64,000 nt of DNA, taken from positions 38,984,732 through 39,048,731 of the forward strand of contig NC_026657.2 of the NCBI RefSeq assembly GCF_000004075.3, in the 5' to 3' direction. Positions within the stretch are counted from its first letter, which is position 1; every line of letters begins with the position of its first letter. Source of the stretch: Cucumis sativus. Lineage: Eukaryota; Streptophyta; Magnoliopsida; Cucurbitales; Cucurbitaceae. The notes under the pieces were generated by a model. It was not told the origin of the DNA, did no database searches, and saw only the letters and a program-made list of their open reading frames with translations. The position numbers and the translations under genes are program-made. This document shows positions 58,101-64,000 of the stretch, piece after piece.

Positions 58101-61100
58101 CAACATCTTCATGAGTGTTATTCATTGAAGGAAAATAATATTCTCTTGGGAGGGAGTTTTTCAGAATAACCTGAACTGGATACGAGCAGAATGACTGTAA
58201 CAAACAGTCCTAATTTCCACATATAGATTAAAGAACAGCATGAAAATTCTGAAAATTTTCAATATACTGTTGATACATACGAACTTCAAACTAATGAAAG
58301 GATTTTACCCAGAAAGACACTAGATAACCTTAGAGACTCAATGTCTTATCTTAAACAATAAAATTTATGCTAGAAACATAGTTAAAGAACTACAGCAATC
58401 AATAGCTCAGAATGACATAAGAATTACCTGTGATAGAGCTTCGCACATGTAGTAATGTGCTCTGAAAGAGGAATGATCTATTTTCCTAGCACTGTAACAA
58501 TCTCTTATGGCCATATGAACATCATTCTTCCACTTCCGCTGAAAATGATTTTATTTATTTTTAAGTAGAAATCAAAGACTATACTAATATAGAAATATGC
58601 GAGAGTATGGAGGGAAAATAGCATGTCACTGCAGATGCTCCCAAGCCCAACTAAAGAAAAATTAACATCACAAGACAACTTCGAAGTAGCAATCAGAAGT
58701 AGATAGCAATTCTTTTCTGACTCACAGAGACAACCAATGGTCCTCTTCAAACTTATTCCGCATTAATAATAAAAATAAGTAAAACAAAACAGAAGGCATT
58801 AAATGAATCATATTACTTTTTTTAAAAGCAAATCATAATAGAGAGAGATAGAGAAGATGTGGAGCCATTGAACCAAACCAAACCAACAATTTGTGATCAG
58901 GAGATAGTGAATACTCGCAACAGAAAGAAGATTACAAATATTTATGGAAAAGCAAAACAAAAAACCTTCAAATAAGATCAAAAGATTTTTTTAAGTTCCC
59001 TTTTAGATGAAAGGCAAAAGAAAAGTCCCTTTCATTTACTAGCTACAATCTGTGATTCCTCAAGGAATGTCCACAACTGCCAACAAAAAAACTGCTGCTA
59101 CACACACACACACGTAAAATAAAAAAGGACGACAGAAGATTGGCTAAGATAAATATAAAAATTTGAAATGGAACAAGAATTTGAAGCAATAAATCTGACG
59201 TCTTAGTAACGAACCTTGAGTAGTAAAGCAGCACGAGTGCATAATGAATCGTGCTTAAGAATAACACCAATATTACGACCATTTCCATCCAAAATTTCAT
59301 TGCATGCTTCAATTCCACCAAAGTAGTTCCCACCCTCCAAGCATTTTTCAGCAATTTGTAATAATTTTCTGCTTCTATCAAGCTGAAAAATACTGGTTAA
59401 ATTAAACCTTGAACCATACAAATAAAAACATTGTTCATTTAAAGCATTTGTTTGAGAGTCAAACCTTTGCATTACCACCACAATTTAAAGGAAAACTATT
59501 AGATAGATTGGAAACATGATGTTGCAATTCGAATCCATTGAGTACAGGAGTGAAGCTCATTAACTTAGAAACATCTCCTGATGTATACTGCATTGTTCCT
59601 AGTCCACCTGTGGGGAGAAACATAGATATACAGTTCAGCAGAACAAAATCAAAACACATCAAGTATCAAATTATTGTTTCACAAATACAGTAATTGGCAT
59701 TATACTAATTCATAAAACACTGATTGCAAACTAAAACAGAATATTCACAAATAGGATCCTTCTTAATATATCATCATATCTTAGTTTCAAAACAGACATG
59801 TACATGTTAATATCATAAAACCAAAATCCACAAATTCTCAGATTTCAACATGCCAACTCTTTCCAAGGTTGAATACTTGTACATACAGGAATGAGAATGA
59901 AGTGGTTGGAAATAGGATGCCTATTGACTACTACGTATGGTATGTGGAAATGTGAATTAATTATAGATTTATTTATTATCTCAGATCCAGTTACATTATT
60001 TACAGCCAATATGAGCATATTAGTGAACCAAAATAAATTACATTACTATATGAAATTAATGTATGTGTACTGAGATTATTCTACTTAATAAGTTAATTCA
60101 TACAAAAGTAACTTTAGCTACTACTATACAGTATGTGTTGAACTCTAAATGAATTTCTGATAGAAAAGTTAATGAAAACAAATAAGAACGATTGAATAAA
60201 AAAAAAGACAAATGAAATGAATAAGCTTAAATTTTCAGACAAATTAAGATACCATGATTTACATTCATCAAGTATACATGTTCTCCACTATAGCTAAGCA
60301 GGATCTCTTCTCCATTCGGACTAAAAGTAACATGAGTCAAATGCAAACCCGAACGAACCTAAAAAGAACAGAGTTGAGATTAGAAATTTGAATTGGTAAA
60401 AACAAAGATGGTTAGAATTAGAATTAGCAATTACATTTTTTAAAACATCATTTTTTATCCCCCACTGAAATGAAAAAACATCGACTTCAACAACAGCAAA
60501 GTTATTCTTCTAATCGAAAGAGTCCATTAGGATAGTAACATACCCAAAAAATTTGGTAACAACCATAATGTTATGCTGGGTGTCTGGGTATGTATGAATA
60601 AATAGTGGATTCTCACTCTTTTTTTTTTTGGCATTCCTACTAATTAGGATGACGTCAGATAACATGAATGCAATACCCCCCCTCCCAAAAAAAAAAAAGT
60701 AGAGAGAAGCATTCTTCTGGGTTATGCAGAATACATATTGACCACAAGAACTGTCTTTCTACCACGTTTTGCATATACAAAATTTGACTTTCTAGATTAT
60801 TTACTGTTCAATCATGTTTCTCCACTCAGGAAATAATAGTATCTTTGATATACACGATGATTAATAGCAGTTACTGAACTCACCCGATCAGATAGATGCA
60901 TTGGACAGAAGTAGCTAACGCAAGGAGGTGGCGACATCCTCTTCTGGCTGGAAGATAAGGGTGGCAGCATCCTTCTATCATATAACCGTGCAAATGCATC
61001 ACTGCAAATAAAAATTAAATGAAGTTGGACAGGAAAACTTGGGCTCTTACACTTTTACTTCCTTTTAAGCAATTCCTCCATACAAAGAGTTAGCAATAGT

Positions 61101-63312
61101 AGAATACCTTCCACCAACCAGAAGTAAATGAGGCCTAGTGGAACTAATATCACAGGATTTCAAAGCAAGGGTTTGTCGGGGAGGATCAGCCAATGACCTC
61201 TTTGCTCCACACCGCAAATCAAGCTGACAATGAGCTTAATGTGAAAAAAATGAACCTTATAACTGATACCATTTTTTTAACAAGAATAATTTTTAAAAAA
61301 ATTGTTGGATAAGCGTCTTCAAAAGCTTGTCGTTTTTTCTTTTTTGTAAGTCTTTTTTCTTGGTAAGAAACTAAATTTTGATTGAAAAAATGAAATAATA
61401 CAAGAGCAAACAAGAGAGGGGAAAACTAAAAAAAGGAGTCCCACCACTTACAACTGAAAAGACTCCAATCCAAAAAGAACTAACCAAACATCATAAATAC
61501 AGAACAGTCAAGTGACCAATGCCCAAATATAAGCAGCATATACCATTAAGCTATGGCCCAAAACGAATTAGAATATAATGGGATTTGAACCATCGATCTC
61601 TTAGGAAAAATAAAAATACTTTAAACATTGAACTAAGCTCATGTTAGCCATACATGTTTTTAACTATTACCTAACAAAATAACATGCCATCACATTCACT
61701 AATGCGACTAATTGTGTTCAAAATAGCCATTTTTATGAGTACGCAAAATAGAATAGATGCTGCTGTCATAATACTGAATCAAACATCACAGCTAACTCCT
61801 GCTCACATCCCCACCCAAAAAAGTGATGGTTAGGGTTGCAGTGTCCATTAAGCTTCAACATTGATCAAAGTAAAGGAATATTAGGATATAACTACCAGAC
61901 TGACATGCCATCTGAAATAATAAATGCATAATTCAGAGGAGAAAATTGATGGTAACTTGATCAAGACTAGCAGCTCCTTGTTAAATAAGTATCGAGAAAT
62001 CCTTCTAGAGTAACAGCAAGTAAAAGAAAATTATTGTAGATAAAACCATTTTGTCCGTAACTCAGAAGGCTGATTCATATCACTAAATTGTATTTGTTAA
62101 GAAACAGAATGAATTAAGCAAAGGAGCCAAGGAGGTACAAACTAGCAAGAATATGGAAGAACCTTGCTTCTCAACTAGCAAGAATATGGGGGGGGAAATG
62201 AAGAAGAAGAAGGTTCCCACATAACTAGTTCATCAAATACAAGTGTTAAGGGGTGTCAAATGATTGGCGATTTATCTGGCATGATGCCAAAGCAGGAGGC
62301 ATAGTATTCGAACCCTTGTCAAGTCATTACCTCACCTCCTTAATTAATATTGGTAACTATGCGTTGGGCCTTAAATACATTTATGAGCCCACCACAAGCA
62401 GAGGAAGTCCAAGTATAGATAATAAGACTAAATTTACCACAACACATTTACTTAAATTTTTTGGGTTTTTTCAAGAATAATAATAAATAAAATAAAAATA
62501 AAAAAACAAATACACTTCATAGCAAAAAATCACTAAAGGACAAAAACCCATTACACTTGATTTTGCTATGAAGTGTAAATATTTTGCCTCACTTTATCAT
62601 TTTTGAAATTTTCCCTAAAAATTTTTTATTGATGGGTGATTTAACAGGAAAAAAAACAAAAAATTCTGGACAAAATGCTACTTACAAGAACATTGTGGCA
62701 TTCTTGGTGAGAAGCTCCATCAGGAGGACAAGACATGCCCTCTCGAAAGTCATGCTGTCTAAGAGTTCCGTCCTCACTAGCACTCCATACTACATTTGGA
62801 TTCCCTATTTCAACCTTCAAGAATAGAAGAAAGATATTCTCAAAACGAAATACATGAGATTTAACCAAAATTTACTACAGCACAACCTGATCATTCATAA
62901 TAAATAAATCTTACGCCTAGTTGGTAGAAATTACGAAAATATATTTCCCATTGAGTTGCTTACAGCTAATTTTTTTACTCTTCTGGCGTGACAGCGATAC
63001 AAAGCTGATGGGGCTATGGGATTATCATCTTGTCCTCTCCCTCTTAAGCGAGATAAATTAAACAACCTCACCTGTAAAGAAAACAACCCCCACCCCCCGC
63101 AAAAAGAGAAATAGTGAGCAAAATCCAACTGCAAGCATAAACATCCATGAGAAATTTTGCACTATAGCATATTAAACCTCTGCATCCCCAGCTCCCGAGA
63201 GCACAAGATCATCAGACATTTCAGGAACAAATTTTGTGCAAAATATGTTTGCAGAATGCCCAGTATCCACAGAGTGCAATAGTTTTCGACCAGAATAGCT
63301 CCAGATGTTTAT
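55112..63312 (-). CDS. ASG2: WD40/TPR repeat protein, ASG2 / WDTC1 type (15 exons; 5' end outside window)
   Basis: Minus-strand exons: 63178-63312, 62964-63071, 62686-62814, 61108-61223, 60884-61001, 60253-60358, 59465-59607, 59215-59382, 58428-58538, 57919-58030, 56961-57304, 56619-56709, 55705-55800, 55316-55386 and 55112-55243. They give 1980 nt, 659 residues plus stop, all in frame. WD40 repeats come first (INIWSYSGRK, VVWSASEDGTLRQHDFREG, HLTHVTFSPNGEEILLSYSG), then a TPR-like helical part (LLQIAEKCLEGGNYFGGIEA to DFAFAAQCLAPSNSEVAE), an acidic linker (EREDSDYDEEVELDFETLSG), and the closing WD40 repeats (YVASGSDDGRWFIWEKETGR, CAIATSGIDNTIKLW). Relatives bind DDB1 as CUL4 ubiquitin-ligase substrate receptors; the Arabidopsis member affects germination. 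About the first 85-90 residues must lie right of base 64000. The intron between 55316 and 55243 has a GC donor. Confidence 0.93.
61325..61645 (-). mobile_element. tRNA-derived SINE-like or retroposon insertion in an intron of the ASG2-type gene
   Basis: On the minus strand GAGCTTAGTTCAATG (61626-61640) resembles RNA polymerase III box A, and GATGGTTCAAATCCC (61580-61594) is a near-perfect box B. Downstream, the minus strand has GCTCTTGTATTATTTCATTT and TAGTTTCTTACCAAG followed by an A-rich tail near 61325-61340, as at the 3' end of plant retroposons. Whether both belong to one element is uncertain. Confidence 0.45.
62511..62577. repeat. Perfect 17-bp inverted repeat with 33-bp loop
   Basis: TACACTTCATAGCAAAA at 62511-62527 pairs exactly with TTTTGCTATGAAGTGTA at 62561-62577, inside an intron of the ASG2-type gene. 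Confidence 0.9.
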
Positions 63313-64000
63313 CTGCAAAAAAGCATGATTAACAATAACTTCCAGAGAACATATTTTTTCTTCAAAGAATGGAGATTAAAAAAAGAGTTTATGCATTATG
63401 CAATACAAACACAGATAAACCAATTACCATCTAAGAGATGAGGTAGAAACATGCTAATCCTTCAATATCAACTAATCATTACTGCCTTAACTAAATACAA
63501 TTCCAATAACATTGGGATAAAATATTCAGGGTTATATCTTTGGTGCTAAGAAGCACGGACACTTTAGTTCAGTTAGCATGTCCGTGTCTGACACGTGTCG
63601 GACACTTGTTGTACACATGTTAGTGCATCAAAAGTGTTAAGACATGCATAGAATGCTTAGTCTAAAAAGCCACATATATGACAATAATAATAACTTTTGA
63701 GTGTGTAATACATTAAGCTAACTTTTTTAAGCCAAATGCATCGGCCTAATTGCTTTGAATTTTCTTTAATATAAAAATGATAAATATTTCTTAAACTATA
63801 TATTATAATAAACGTGTTATTGCCGTGTCGTGTCCTAGAATTTTACAATATGATGCATCGCCGTGTGTCCGTGTTGCATTTGTGCCTTGTATCTATATCT
63901 GAATTCATGCTTCTAGTTTGGTATCTTCCTTATCGAGTTCCGAAGCTCTAGTTTTCAATTTTATATTGTCCATCCAAAGAAAATTTCTTGAGAATAAAAT
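63313..64000 (-). other. 5' intron of the ASG2-type gene with a GTCCGTGTC-rich repeat
   Basis: No exon seen. At 63573-63606 GTCCGTGTCTGACACGTGTC and GGACAC repeats form a local palindromic patch, and CCGTGTCGTGTCC with CCGTGTGTCCGTGTT follow at 63822-63875. This word family is very common in plant genomes as part of dispersed repeats, so an inserted element about 63550-63880 is likely. Confidence 0.5.

Noticed and set aside
61543..61641. Functional tRNA gene suggested by box A/B motifs
   Set aside because: The cloverleaf arms do not pair and no complete acceptor stem is visible; a SINE head is more likely.

Overview
The window is nuclear DNA from a flowering plant. It is AT-rich, has long AT-only intergenic stretches, GT-AG split genes with high similarity to eudicot families, and class I and class II transposon relics. 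The gene content and repeat style suggest a cucurbit (Cucumis or a close relative), but that is an inference from protein and repeat character, not a database result.

Layout. (1) 770-1639 (+): the last two exons of a CDPK-related Ser/Thr kinase of the PEPKR2 type, cut by the window's left edge. (2) 3190-6063 (-): a complete four-exon Bet1-like SNARE gene (136 aa), convergent with the kinase. (3) 6211-11365: two DNA transposons back to back, each with its own 9-bp target duplication. The first (6220-9765) is a Mutator-like element carrying a ULP1/C48 protease fragment and a five-copy ~184-bp tandem array. The second (9818-11356) is a large foldback element with two 551-bp inverted arms. The MULE ends 148 bp upstream of the SNARE start codon. 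(4) 15107-22187 (+): a 14-exon gene for the plastid bifunctional NAD(P)HX epimerase / pyridoxamine-phosphate oxidase (PDX3/PPOX1 type, 530 aa). (5) 22.2-33 kb: AT-rich intergenic DNA with a LINE RNase H relic. (6) 33752-36046 (-) and 48033-50294 (-): two paralogous AFB4/AFB5-class auxin-receptor F-box genes in the same orientation, 14.3 kb apart. Their flanks are also homologous, so a block of about 4.2 kb was duplicated. Exon 3 contains a 297-bp stretch of perfect identity between the copies, covering part of the auxin pocket, which suggests recent gene conversion. (7) Between them: a Ty1-copia relic and a gene-like (+) region at 39.4-44.1 kb that I cannot name. (8) 55112-63312 (-): fifteen exons of a WD40/TPR protein of the ASG2/WDTC1 type, whose first exons lie beyond the right edge. 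One of its introns uses a GC donor.

The genes do not form a pathway; this is ordinary eukaryotic gene order. The connected stories are the auxin-receptor duplication with its possible conversion tract, and the pair of Mutator-type insertions in the upstream region of the SNARE gene. All exon boundaries were read by hand from splice consensus, frame continuity and remembered family sequence; no alignment program was run.
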